Shown here: piece after piece, positions 7,055-16,529 of the stretch
Numbering within the stretch: position 1 is the stretch's first letter
Layout of the letters: each line of letters begins with the position of its first letter
DNA from: JACDAN01 sp963827705
Lineage (GTDB): Bacteria; Actinomycetota; Thermoleophilia; Gaiellales; Gaiellaceae
Assembly (NCBI GenBank): GCA_963827705.1
Contig: CAWHBN010000009.1
Coordinates: forward strand, 1 to 64,000
Direction of reading: 5' to 3'
DNA length: 64,000 nt
Position numbers and translations under genes: made by a program
The notes under the pieces: generated by a model
What the model was told of the DNA's origin: nothing
The model's input: only the letters and a program-made list of their open reading frames with translations
Databases searched by the model: none

Positions 7055-8703
7055 GCAAGCACGGGGCTGCTCGAGCGCTCGCAGTGATCGCTCTCGCGGT
7101 CGCCGCCGCCTCTCTGGCGGGGCGCGCAGGCGCAGTGCCCCCCGAGAACGACTCGTTCAGCGCTGCCATCGAGCTCACCGGCCGCTCGGACGCTGCTTCC
7201 GGCACGAACAAGGACGCAACGAAAGAGCCGGGTGAGCCGAACCATGCCAACGAGCTGGGCGGGGCTTCAGTGTGGTTCCACTGGACGGCGCCGGTTACGG
7301 GTGAAATAACCATCGACACGTGCGGTAGCGACTTCGACACGCTGCTCGCGGCCTATACGGGCGATGCGGTGAACGCCCTGACCAGCGTCGCGAGCAACGA
7401 CGACGCCTGCACCTTTGGAAGCTCGATCACGTTCACGGCCGAAGAAGCCGAGACGTACCGGATCGCCGTCGACGGCGTTGACGGCGAGACCGGGCTCTTC
7501 AGCCTCCAGCTGCGGCTCGCACCGCCGAACGACGACTTCGCCGACGCCGTGGTCATCAGCGGCGACGAAGGATCGGTCGGCGGGACGAACGACGGAGCGT
7601 CGCTCGAAGCATCGGAGCCCGGAGATGTCTCGAATTCGGTCTGGTACCGGTGGACGGCACCGTCGACAGGGCCGGCCACCTTCATGACGTGCGGCAGCCC
7701 ATTCGATACGGCGATCGCCGTCTACACCGGGTCGGCGCTCGGGTCACTGGCTTTCGTCACGTACAGCGACGATGCATGCGACGACGTCGCAAGCATCGCG
7801 AGGTTCGAAGCGACCTCCGGCACGACGTACAGCGTCGCCGTTGGTGGGTGCTGTGGTCAGTCAGGCGACTTCACCCTCAGCTGGAACCGGAGCCCACCGC
7901 CGCCCTACCCGATGACCTATCCGTCGATCGGCGGCGTCGCACGCGAAGGCCAGACACTGACGGGCTCGCCGGGCCAGTGGTCCGGCTCCCCGACGTTCGC
8001 CTATGCATGGGGACGCTGTGACGCGGCGGTCGACGACTGCAACCTGATCCCCGGCGCGACGGGGCAGACCTACACGGTGACAACGAGCGACATCGGGAAC
8101 CGGCTGTACCTACAAGTGACTGGCACGAACGTGTCCGGTTCGTACACCGAGTACTCGTACGTCACCGCGGTCGTCCGGCCGGGTGGCCCGGCGAACACCT
8201 CGCTCCCGCAGGTCCTCGGTAGGGCGGCCGTGGGTGAGTTCATCGACTCGACCACGGGCAACTGGACGGGTGCGCAGCCAATTACGTACGCCTACCAGTG
8301 GCAGCTCTGCAACTCCGCCGGAAGCGACTGTCGCGACATTGCCGGCGCACAGGCCGCGTCGATTCGCCTGGAAGCGGGACATGTCGGAGGGACCCTCCGC
8401 GTGGTCGTCAGGGCCTCGAACGCGGACGGCGCCAGGGCGGCGGCCTCGAACCCAACAGGGGTCGTCGTCAGGGCTCGACAGACTCAGGTGCGGCGCTGCG
8501 TCGTTCCGAAGCTTCGGGGCAAGACGCTGCGTGCGGCGCGTGCCGCAATCCGGCGAGGGTCGTGTCGGATGGGGCGGGTTCAACGTCGCTTCTCGAGCAC
8601 CGTGAAGGCCGGCCGCGTAGTCGCGCAGCGGCCGCGCGCGGGAGCTCGGCTGGCCGCGAACGCCCGCGTTCACCTCGTGGTGAGCAAGGGCAAGCGTCGC
8701 TAG
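7048..8703 (+). CDS. Secreted PPC/Ig-like/PASTA domain protein
   Basis: A 551-residue exported protein. A basic N-terminus and an alanine-rich hydrophobic core (about 9-28, ending GRAGA) form a signal peptide. Two PPC-like beta-sandwich domains follow (about 30-155 and 157-285), each with a conserved cysteine pair and the signature VWF/YxWTAP. Then come two Ig-like/beta-sandwich modules (about 290-470; each starts with an xGQxLTGSPGxWSG-type strand) and a C-terminal PASTA domain (about 482-548, CVVPKLRGKTL) with a very basic end. PASTA domains bind peptidoglycan fragments, so a cell-wall anchored location is likely. The ribosome site AAGGAG is 7 nt upstream. Likely controlled by the SARP operator at 6836. 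Its role in the wall is unknown. Confidence 0.8.
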   Translation: MLSKHGAARALAVIALAVAAASLAGRAGAVPPENDSFSAAIELTGRSDAASGTNKDATKEPGEPNHANELGGASVWFHWTAPVTGEITIDTCGSDFDTLLAAYTGDAVNALTSVASNDDACTFGSSITFTAEEAETYRIAVDGVDGETGLFSLQLRLAPPNDDFADAVVISGDEGSVGGTNDGASLEASEPGDVSNSVWYRWTAPSTGPATFMTCGSPFDTAIAVYTGSALGSLAFVTYSDDACDDVASIARFEATSGTTYSVAVGGCCGQSGDFTLSWNRSPPPPYPMTYPSIGGVAREGQTLTGSPGQWSGSPTFAYAWGRCDAAVDDCNLIPGATGQTYTVTTSDIGNRLYLQVTGTNVSGSYTEYSYVTAVVRPGGPANTSLPQVLGRAAVGEFIDSTTGNWTGAQPITYAYQWQLCNSAGSDCRDIAGAQAASIRLEAGHVGGTLRVVVRASNADGARAAASNPTGVVVRARQTQVRRCVVPKLRGKTLRAARAAIRRGSCRMGRVQRRFSSTVKAGRVVAQRPRAGARLAANARVHLVVSKGKRR

Positions 8704-8712
8704 CCGACGGCA

Positions 8713-8746
8713 ACTGTGGAGGGCGGCTAGCTCCGCCCTCCACAGT
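8713..8746 (+). terminator. Hairpin terminator
   Basis: A perfect 14-bp stem (arms ACTGTGGAGGGCGG and CCGCCCTCCACAGT) with a 6-nt loop starts 9 nt after the stop codon of the PASTA-protein gene. A closely similar hairpin ends the third gene of this cluster (13126-13161). Confidence 0.7.
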
Positions 8747-8764
8747 CCATCTCTCAGCCGTCTG

Positions 8765-8808
8765 CGTGAGCGCCGTATGAGTCCTGCGTGAGGACGGTGG
8801 CGCACCCT
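8765..8808 (+). promoter_or_regulatory. Candidate SARP operator and leaderless promoter B
   Basis: Three direct repeats of 11 bp: CGTGAGCGCCG (8765-8775), TATGAGTCCTG (8776-8786), CGTGAGGACGG (8787-8797). A -10-like CACCCT (8803-8808) starts 9 nt after the last heptamer, exactly as in the site at 6836, and the ATG at 8815 follows after 6 nt. The 40-nt blocks of sites A and B align without gaps. Confidence 0.6.
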
Positions 8809-8814
8809 CAGACC

Positions 8815-10583
8815 ATGAAAATCTTCCTCATCACACTCGTTGCGCTCGTCCTCGCCCCGGCCGCGGCCGCCGCGCCGCCGCCGAACGACAACCGAGCTGA
8901 TTCCATCTTGCTGCCCGACTTTCCCGCCACCGTGCACGGGGCGACGGCAGAAGCAACCGTCGAGCGTCTCGACCCCCAGGTCTCGCGCTGTGGCCGGATC
9001 GAGTCCACTGTGTGGTACCGGGTCGAAGCCGCGCCCGACGGCACGATCGTCGCGACAGCTCAGGCTGCCGCAGGCTTCACCCCGGTCCTCCGAATCTATC
9101 GACGCAGTTCTTCCAGCATCCAGGAGCTCGACTGCGCCACTGCGACTGCGGGCGGCAAGGCCGTCGTCTCCGTCCAGGCCGTGCGCGGTGCCGGCTACCT
9201 GATCCTCGTCGGCCGCCGTCCGGGGACGACCGACGGCGAATTCGATCTGCGCGCCGAGCTTTTCCTCCCGCCCGCGAACGACGATCGCGGCGGCGCCGTG
9301 TCGCTCGGGCGACTGCCGGCGACAGTGCGCGCGACCACCCTTGGTGCAACAGGTGACGCCTCGGACCTCGCAGCTTGCGGGATGTCGGGCGGAACCGTCT
9401 GGTATCGGCTGACCGGCCCCGCTAGCAAGCGCGTGCTCCTCCGGCTCTCAGCGTCGGAGGAGCTCGACGCCGTCGTGGCCGTGTTCCGGCCCGTTCGTTC
9501 TCGGCTCGACCTCGTCGCGTGCGCCCCGACAGATCGCAAGGGCGCCTTGGTTCTCGGGTTCACGGCGCGGCCCGGGGCGAGGTACCTGGTCGCCGTCGGC
9601 GAGCAGCGCAACTCACCGCCGGGCGCGTTCAGCTTGCAGCTGCAGCCGGCCGAGGCGCCGGAGCGCCATCCCGGCCGAGCGCTGCGCCGTGGCGGCGTGC
9701 GCGACTCGGTGAACGGCCTGACGGACGTCAACGACGTCTGGTCCGTTCGGCTGCGCCGGGGAACCACCTACCAGCTCGCCTTCAGCTCGAGCCCATGTGC
9801 CCGCGCCACCCTGTACGCCAGAAACCGGGTCGTCCGCTTGAGCTGCCGAGCCCACTCCACGTTCACGCCGGGCCGGGACGGTGGCGGCCGTTACGTCGTC
9901 GAGGTCACCGCGTCGCCGACCGCCACACGCCAGCGCTATCGGCTGCACATCGCAGCGGCGGCGGCTGACGACGTCGGCGTCGGCGTGGAGCTCAGGCCGG
10001 GATCCGGCGCCCGCGGCTCACTGTCTCCGAGTGGCGTCGACGTCCTCGACCTGTACCACTTCGACGTCGCGCGGCAGAGCGAGGTGCGGCTGCGGCTCTC
10101 GCAGACCGCCGGTTCGTTCGGGCTTGTCGTGCTCACCGACACCGGATCGCGCATGGCGGCCGGCGGAGGCGAGTTCCGGCGCAGCCTCGGTCGTGGCCGG
10201 TATGTCGTCGCCGTACAGGGAGCGGTGGGAAGCCGCGCCGGTCGCTATCGGCTCTCGCTCCGGTTGCGGGACGTCACCTCAACATCGGTGCTGGCCTCGG
10301 GACGCAGCTCCGCTGAGAGTCAGCCCGGGCGCGTTCGTAACTCTCAGTTGCCTCGTCTCTCCGGCGGCGAGCGGCCGCGTCGAGCTCGAGATCGACCGGT
10401 TCGACCCGCTGACCGGCTGGCACTTCCACCGAGTGCGTGCGTATCTCGGCGGGAGCGAGCATCTCGTGGCGGCCGCCGGCTGCCGGGCGGTGGCGCGTGC
10501 GTGCGAGGTTCCTCGGCAGCTCGCGCTCTGCTCCGAGCCGCAGCGGCTACGCCCACATCCTCGTCGCCCGACCAATCGCATGA
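8815..10583 (+). pseudogene. Secreted PPC-domain protein, frameshifted near the 3' end
   Basis: The ATG at 8815 opens a clear signal peptide (MKIFLITLVALVLAPAAAAA) and lies 6 nt after a -10 box; the longer frame from 8788 adds only non-signal residues. Three to four PPC-like modules follow (xxPPNDNRADS, FLPPANDDRGGAV and later blocks), as in the neighbour upstream. The reading frame is good to about 10300, continues in a second frame (LRVSPGAFVTLSCLVSPAAS and onward) to about 10450, then in a third frame (GYAHILVARPIA) to a TGA at 10581-10583. Restoring the frame gives about 589 residues without a PASTA domain. Similar single-base indels in polA and murJ mean sequencing error is as likely as decay. 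Confidence 0.7.
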
Positions 10584-10597
10584 GAAAGGGGGACACC

Positions 10598-13108
10598 ATG
10601 CTCGACTCGTTCGTCAAGGCAATCGTCGCGCCGATCGCGGCGCTCGCGATGCTGGCGTGCGCCGGCGCCGCGGCGGCCGACGAGCCGCAGCCGACCACAC
10701 TCCAAGTCGACCTCTCGGTCGACATCGACTACGTTGACCCCGCGCTCGCGTACTACGTCCCGACCTGGCAGATCGAATACTCGACGTGTTCGCGCACTTG
10801 TCAACTATCCCCGATGCCTCTGCGCCCGCAGGAAGCCTGCTCCAGCCCGAAATCGCGGTCGGGCTGCCGACGGTCTCGCCGGACGGTCGAACGTATTCAT
10901 TCCACCTTGCGCGATGACTACTTCTTCTCGCCGCCGTCGAATGAGCGGGTGACGGCCGAGCACTTCAAGTACGCCATCGACCGATTGCTGCACCCGAGCA
11001 TGAACTCGCCGGCGCGGCGGTACATGACCGACATCGTCGGCGTCGTCGCAAGCGCCAACACCCTCACGATCGAACTTCAGTCAGCCGTCGGCCGACCTTC
11101 TCGCTCGGTTGACGATGCCGTTCTTCTGCCCACTTCCCGACCTCAGTGCCGATCGACCCCGACGGCATCGACGCACCGGTGCCGTCCGCGGGTCCGTACT
11201 ACCTCGAGAGCCGGACCCGCGGTCAGGAGATCGTTCTCCGGGAGAACCCGAACTACGCCGGCGCCAGGCCGCACCGCTTCGACGAGATCCGCTTCACGAT
11301 CGGCCTCCCACTGGAGACGATCAGGCAGCGGATCGAGACCGGCGAGGCCGATCTCGGCGACCTTCCCCCTCCGTCGCACGCCGAGCTTGGATGCGAGATA
11401 CGGACCCGCGAGCGCGGCAGCAATCCGCGGCCGGCAGCAGTACTTCGTCTACCCCTCTCCGACGGTCCTGTACCTAGCGATGAATCACGACCGGCCACTC
11501 TTCGGTGGTCCCGGGCCACTCGGCAACGTCCGTTTAAAGCAGGCGGTGAACTTCGCAATCGATCGTGAGGCGCTGATGATGCAGCGCGGCGCCTACGCGG
11601 GTACCCCGACTGACCAGCATCTCTCCTACGGGATGACCGGGTTCCGCGACGTCGACATCTACCCGTCTCGTCCAGACCTCGAGCGAGCCCGGGCGCTCGC
11701 TGCCGGTCACACGCGGGGCGGACAAGGGGTTCTCTACTGCTCGAACCGGGCTCCTGCCCCACAGCAGTGCCAGATCATCCAGGCCAACCTGCGGAACATT
11801 GGGCTCGAGTTGGAGATCAGGCTGTTTCCGCGAGCAGAGCAGTTCGAGCGTACGGGGATGCGTGGCGAGCCCTTTGACATGACCCTCGAGGGTTGGCACA
11901 TCGACTACTTCGACCCGTTCGACTTCCTCTTTCTCCTCGACGGCAGCAGGCTCCAGCCGACCGGCAACGTCAATTTCGCCTACTTCAACGATCCGGAGTA
12001 CAACGCGCGGATCGCGGGCGGCGGACCAACTGCACGGCGATGCCCGTGCGAATCGCATTCGGGGAGCTGGACGTCGACATTGCGCAGAACGCGGCTCCAT
12101 GGGCTGCCGTTCGGCGTCCCGAACGACCGCCACTTCTTCTCCGCGCGCGTCGGCTGCCAGACCTACGTTCCCGCCTTCGGGATCTCGTTCGGGGCGCTGT
12201 GCGTTCGGCGCGATTTCGGTCGACGACGCAGGCGATCGTCGAAGGCGACGCCGGTGACGCGGACCGCAGTGTTCACGGTGACGCTTGCTCAGGTTGATCC
12301 GTCCGACTATCCCGGTCGAGGTCACTATTCGAGACGTCGGACGGCACGGCCGACTCGTCCGACTACCAACCGACCTCTGGGAATTTTACGTTCGAGGGCC
12401 GGCGGTGCGACCACCAGGACGATCTCGGTCGACGTCTTCGGCGACACGACGCACGAGGGCGACGAGACGTTCTTCGTGCGGCTCTCAGCCCAATCAAAAG
12501 GAACGATCATCCGGAGTGCAGGCGTCGGGACGATCCAGAACGACGATGCCGCGCCGCCTCCGCCGCCGCCTCCCCCACTCGATACGGAGGCACCTACCGA
12601 CCCGAGTCTCCGGAGCACGAGCCACACGCCCGGCGTGGCGTCGATCGATCGCACGGTCGACGTCGCCTTCGAGGGTGCGGCCGACAACCAGAGCGGCGTT
12701 GACGGCTTCTCTTTTGCCTGGGATCGGCAGCAGTCTGCGATGCCGGATGCCGTCAAGGATGCCGAGGAGACCGCCGGCGGGACGACGAGCCCATCGCTCG
12801 GAAACGGCCGGTGGTGGTTTCACCTCCGTACCCGCGACAACGCCGGCAACTGGACCTCGACGCGGCACGTCGGCCCGTTCGTCATCGTCCCGCGGCCTCG
12901 CTGTGTCGTGCCCGACGTGCGGGGCAAGAGCGTCAGGCAGGGCCGGAAGATCCTCCTTTCGCGCCGGTGCACTCTCGGGCGGGTGGCGAGGAGCTATTCG
13001 GCGAGCGTCCGTGCCGGCCGGATCATTCGGCAGAGCCCCCGGCCCGGCGCCCGGCTCCGTCTGGGCGCGAAGGTGAACGTGGCTGTGAGCCGTGGCCGTC
13101 GGCGGTGA
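10598..13108 (+). pseudogene. Solute-binding protein fused to Calx-beta and PASTA domains, multiply frameshifted
   Basis: An ATG with ribosome site AAAGGGGG opens a signal peptide (VAPIAALAMLACAGAAA). What follows is a family 5 (oligopeptide/nickel type) extracellular binding protein: SVDIDYVDPALAYYVPTWQ, then ERVTAEHFKYAIDRLLHPS, VRLKQAVNFAIDREALM and NFAYFNDPEYNARI, the usual order of SBP_bac_5 motifs. After about 12200 a Calx-beta-like domain (SDGTADSSDY in one frame, TTHEGDETFFVRLS in another), a proline run, an Ig-like module and a PASTA domain (CVVPDVRGKSVRQGRK) follow. The sense passes between frames at least eight times, far more than in other genes here, so true decay is likely on top of any sequencing error. 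The intact fusion would be a wall-anchored binding protein. Confidence 0.65.
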
Positions 13109-13125
13109 CGGCCCGCTAGAGGAGA

Positions 13126-13161
13126 ACTGTGTGGGGCGGCGGCTGGTCCGCTCCACACAGT
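13126..13161. terminator. Bidirectional hairpin terminator
   Basis: Arms ACTGTGTGGGGCGG and CCGCTCCACACAGT form a 14-bp stem with one G-T pair and an 8-nt loop. It lies between the convergent ends of the frameshifted PASTA gene and an MFS gene, and resembles the terminator at 8713-8746. Confidence 0.65.
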
Positions 13162-13167
13162 CGATCG

Positions 13168-14403
13168 TTACGCCGCTCTCGCCTCGATCTGTTCGAGTGG
13201 CGTCGCCTGCCGCGCACGAACGGCGGCCGCAGCCACCGCCGCCATCACGATCGTCTGGATCCCGGCGCAGATCGCGAACACCGGCGTCACGCCGAGCTGG
13301 TCCAGGAGCGGGCCTGCCCCGAGGATCCCGATCGGCATCGCGAGAGCGAACACCGTCATGAAGCTCGAGATCACGGTCGCGCGCAGCTCCGGAGGGATGC
13401 GCAGCGTGATGATCGCGTGCAGGCTCGGGTTGATGAGCCCGTTCGCGAGCCCCGAGGCGCCGAGGACGCCGATCGCGGCCCACGCGGGCACCTCGAAGAC
13501 GAGCAGCCACAGCGGCAGCGCCTGGCCCAGGGCGACACGTGCGATCAGGGTCAAGCCGTCCAGGCGCTTCACCAGCCGGTAGGCGACCGTGTTCCCGAGC
13601 ACCGCGCCCACGCCGAAGGCGGCGAACATCGCGCCGACGATGCGCGGGTCGGCCTCGTAGCGGGTGACGACCAGCACCGGGAGCGAGATGAAGATCGCCT
13701 GCCAGGCCATGTCGCCGACGATCAGGCTGATGCGCCAGGCACGGAAAAGGGGATCCCGCCCCGCCCACCGCAAGCCGGCGCGGAAGCCGCGATCCTCCTC
13801 GCCCACCGCGGGCAGAGGCTTGGTGGCCGGGACGAAGACTCCGAGCAGGAACACAGAGACCGCGTAGGTCGCGGCGTCGACCACCAGCACGGCCGGTGCA
13901 CTGATCAGGCCGATCAGGACGCCGGCCAGCGGCGGCCCGAGCAGCAGCGTGACCCGGTTTGCCCCCTGGAAGAGCGCGGAGGCCTGGCTGACAACGCCTT
14001 CGTCCTCGCCCACGAGCTCGGGCACGATCACGCGCTGCGCGGCGAAATGCGGGGCCGTGAAGGCGCCGACCGCGAACGCCACGGCGGCGATCAGCCCGAA
14101 CGAGAGCGCGCCGGCCCAGTGGCACAGCGGGATCACGAGCATGAGCGGCCCGCGGCAGGCGTCGCAGAGCAGCATCGTCCGTCGCGCGCCGAGCCGGTTC
14201 AGCACGCGGATGCCGAGGAACCCTGCAAGCGCGATCCCGATCGCCTCGACGGCGATCACGACGCTCATCCGGGTCGCCGAGCCGGTCGTCGTGAGGACGA
14301 ACCACGGCAGCGCTACCCACGTCATCTGGGCGCCGCTCGTCGAGATCGTCTCGGCGGCGAGCAGCGCGCGGACCGACCCGATCCGGAGGACTTTCGTCTC
14401 CAT
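13168..14403 (-). CDS. MFS transporter (second of pair)
   Basis: A 411-residue major facilitator of the MFS_3/enterobactin-exporter-like type, with about 12 hydrophobic segments (for example ISTSGAQMTWVALPWFVLTT, AIGIALAGFLGIRVLNRLGA, and a paired set after residue 205). The loop 2-3 motif is LGIRVLNRLGARR. The ATG at 14403 overlaps the stop of the preceding MFS gene by one base (TGATG), so the two are translated together and may form a heterodimer or a duplicated pair. The operon starts with a ribbon-helix-helix regulator. Substrate unknown; drug or metabolite export is the family's usual role. Confidence 0.88.
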   Translation of the reverse strand: METKVLRIGSVRALLAAETISTSGAQMTWVALPWFVLTTTGSATRMSVVIAVEAIGIALAGFLGIRVLNRLGARRTMLLCDACRGPLMLVIPLCHWAGALSFGLIAAVAFAVGAFTAPHFAAQRVIVPELVGEDEGVVSQASALFQGANRVTLLLGPPLAGVLIGLISAPAVLVVDAATYAVSVFLLGVFVPATKPLPAVGEEDRGFRAGLRWAGRDPLFRAWRISLIVGDMAWQAIFISLPVLVVTRYEADPRIVGAMFAAFGVGAVLGNTVAYRLVKRLDGLTLIARVALGQALPLWLLVFEVPAWAAIGVLGASGLANGLINPSLHAIITLRIPPELRATVISSFMTVFALAMPIGILGAGPLLDQLGVTPVFAICAGIQTIVMAAVAAAAVRARQATPLEQIEARAA

Positions 14404-15683
14404 CAGACGGCCTCCGCCGGGGCCTCGCGCAGCCGCGGGATCGGCGAGAAGACGAGGAAGAGCACACCGGCGAGGGCGCCCAGCACGCCGATCCACAGCG
14501 TCGTGTGCAGGCCGATCGCGGTCCCGAGCGTCCCGCCGACGAGCGCGCCGATCGGCCGGATGCCCATGTTGACGAACCGGAAGGTCCCCGCCATCCGCGA
14601 CCGGAGCCGGTCCGGCGTGCGGAAGAGCATCAGGCTGCCGGCGTTGACGTCGAGGATCATCACGCCGACAGAGCAGAAGAACTCTGCGAGCCCCAGCATC
14701 GCCACGATCCGCGCCTCGCTGCCCGAGGCGAGCGGGATCAGGACGAGCGGCAGCGGAAAGAGGACGGCGCCGAGCGTGAAGGCGGCGCCGAGCCCGATCA
14801 GCTTCTCGATCCGCGGTGCGATCACCGCTCCGATTACGCCTCCGACTGCGCCCGCGCCGAGGACGAGCCCGAGGAGGCCGGGATTCACGCCGAGCTCCCT
14901 CGTCGCGTAGAGGACGAAGATCGCGTGGAAGACGAAGTTGAAGAAGTTGATCGTGGCCACGCACAGGAGCTCCGGCCGGATGAACTCGTCCTTGAGGACG
15001 AACGCAAAGCCGATCCGGAGGCTCCGTCGCACGCTCTCCTCGCCGTCGTGCTCGACCGGCGGCTCCTCCGCCGTGATCCTGCTCAGGAAGAGCGCGGACC
15101 AGAGGTACGAGAAGGCGTCGATGAGCAGCGTGACCGGCGCGGTCAGGGCCTGCACGAGGAAGCCGGCGACGGACGGGCCGACCACGAAGGACAGCGACCG
15201 GCTGAGGCTCAGCTTGCTGTTCGCGTCGACGACGTCACGCCGCGGGACGATCGCGACGAAGAGCGTCGCCCAGCTGATGTCGAACAGCACGGCGAACGTC
15301 CCCATCAGGAACGCGACGCCGTAGAGCTGGCCGAAGCCGAGCACGTCGAACGCGGCGGCGATCGGGACCGACACGAGCAGTGCGAAGCGCGCGATGTCGG
15401 CGGCGATCATCAGGCGCCGCCGCCGCTGCGCCCGCTCGATGAAGACGCCGGCGAAGAGCGAGAAGAGCAGGTGCGGCATCAGCTCGGCGGCGACGAGGAA
15501 GCCCATCTGCGCCGCCGAGGCGTCGAGCGTGAGCACGGCGGTGAGCGGCAGCGCGAGCAGCGTCACCTGGTCGCCGAGCATCGAGATCGACTGCGCCGCC
15601 CAGAGCTTCAGGAACTCGGGCTGGCGGAGGAGCGGCGGCGGCTCGGGGGCCGCCGCCGCCGGAGTCTCATCCGCCAGACTCAC
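14403..15683 (-). CDS. MFS transporter (first of pair)
   Basis: A 426-residue MFS_3-type exporter: LWAAQSISMLGDQVTLLALP in helix 1, FLVAAELMPHLLFSLFAGV then ERAQRRRRLM in the loop 2-3 region, about 12 helices in all. The GTG at 15683 overlaps the TGA of the DUF4097 gene (GTGA), indicating coupling. It resembles its downstream partner in family but the sequences are clearly diverged. Probably exports a toxic or signalling compound; no substrate can be read from sequence. Confidence 0.88.
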   Translation of the reverse strand: MSLADETPAAAAPEPPPLLRQPEFLKLWAAQSISMLGDQVTLLALPLTAVLTLDASAAQMGFLVAAELMPHLLFSLFAGVFIERAQRRRRLMIAADIARFALLVSVPIAAAFDVLGFGQLYGVAFLMGTFAVLFDISWATLFVAIVPRRDVVDANSKLSLSRSLSFVVGPSVAGFLVQALTAPVTLLIDAFSYLWSALFLSRITAEEPPVEHDGEESVRRSLRIGFAFVLKDEFIRPELLCVATINFFNFVFHAIFVLYATRELGVNPGLLGLVLGAGAVGGVIGAVIAPRIEKLIGLGAAFTLGAVLFPLPLVLIPLASGSEARIVAMLGLAEFFCSVGVMILDVNAGSLMLFRTPDRLRSRMAGTFRFVNMGIRPIGALVGGTLGTAIGLHTTLWIGVLGALAGVLFLVFSPIPRLREAPAEAV

Positions 15684-16435
15684 GCCCGCTTGATGCTGAT
15701 GTCGCCGCTCATGGAGCGCGCCTTCAGCTCGACGAGCGGACCGTCGTCGGTCTCGATCGTGCTGCCGGACTCGAGGTCGAGCTCGGACGAGGTGTCGCCC
15801 GAGAGTGTCTGCGCGTCGACCAGGAGCCGCGACCCCTTGGCGATCCCGACCTCGATGTCGCCCGAGGCCGAGTTGATCCGTACGTCGCCGGAGACGACGC
15901 TGTCGATCGCGACGTCGCCCGAGGCCGTGTTCACGTCGGCGCCCTCCGCCGACTCGTCGATCCTGACGTCGCCCGAGGCCGAGTTGATCTTGGCCCTGCC
16001 GACGCGGTCGAGCCGGACGTCGCCCGACGCGGCGTTGACGCCGGCCTCGCCCGACACGTCCTCGAACTCGACGTCGCCGGACGCGACCTTGACCTCGAGC
16101 TCCGAATAGCGTCCGCGCCCGGAGATGTCCGCCGATGCGAGGTTCGCTTGGACGGTCGCGCCGTGCGGCGCCGCCACACGCACCCGGTACTCGCCGCCGC
16201 GCAGGCCGAGGAACCCTCCGCGCCCGCGGCCGGCCTCGACGCGCACCTCGTAACCGTCGCCGCGAGGTCGCATCGAGATCTCGGCGTCGCTCTCGAGCGC
16301 TTCCGCATCGCGCCCGCGCGCCTGGAGCTCGACGGCCGTCTCGACGGCGTCGTCGGTCTCGATCTCGATGTCCCCGGCCGGAATCCGGATGTCCAGCGTG
16401 ACCGGCCCGGGCGTCGAGAAGGTCTCTTGCCTCAT
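15680..16435 (-). CDS. DUF4097 (toastrack) beta-repeat protein
   Basis: A 251-residue protein built of short repeated strands around the motif SASGDV: VASGDVEFEDVSGEAG, NAASGDVRLDRVG, NSASGDVRIDESAEG, NTASGDVAIDSVVSG, NSASGDIEVG. This is the adhesin-like right-handed beta-solenoid of DUF4097/DUF2807. There is no signal peptide or membrane helix, so it looks cytoplasmic. Such proteins often sit beside small regulators and transporters and may act as scaffold or sensor; that role is inference. ATG overlaps the stop of the 28-residue peptide gene (ATGA), and its own stop overlaps the MFS start (GTGA). Confidence 0.88.
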   Translation of the reverse strand: MRQETFSTPGPVTLDIRIPAGDIEIETDDAVETAVELQARGRDAEALESDAEISMRPRGDGYEVRVEAGRGRGGFLGLRGGEYRVRVAAPHGATVQANLASADISGRGRYSELEVKVASGDVEFEDVSGEAGVNAASGDVRLDRVGRAKINSASGDVRIDESAEGADVNTASGDVAIDSVVSGDVRINSASGDIEVGIAKGSRLLVDAQTLSGDTSSELDLESGSTIETDDGPLVELKARSMSGDISIKRA

Positions 16436-16518
16436 GGCCGGCGCTTTCCCCGGCGCCGCGGCGGGCGCGGATCCGTCTTCACTTCGACGTGTCCGAATGG
16501 GAGCTGGAAGAACGTCAT
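16432..16518 (-). CDS. Small basic peptide, 28 residues, coupled to DUF4097
   Basis: A 28-codon ORF: an N-terminal MTFFQLPFGHVEVKT followed by a proline/arginine-rich basic tail (PRPPRRRGKRRP). A strong ribosome site AGGAGGGG overlaps the stop of the regulator gene and lies 5 nt before the ATG; the stop overlaps the next ATG (ATGA). Spacing, ribosome site and both junctions are those of a real operon member. Function unknown; binding to the solenoid protein or to RNA would suit its charge. Confidence 0.6.
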   Translation of the reverse strand: MTFFQLPFGHVEVKTDPRPPRRRGKRRP

Positions 16519-16529
16519 GCCATCCCCTC

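Noticed and set aside
8788..8814. GTG at 8788 as start of the second PPC protein
   Set aside because: It lies inside the third 11-bp repeat upstream of the predicted -10; the ATG at 8815 gives a clean signal peptide.
12494..14467. Long leftward ORF of 657 codons overlapping MFS genes and the pseudogene
   Set aside because: Arginine- and glycine-rich translation typical of an out-of-frame shadow in GC-rich DNA; it runs through both MFS frames, which are clearly the real genes.
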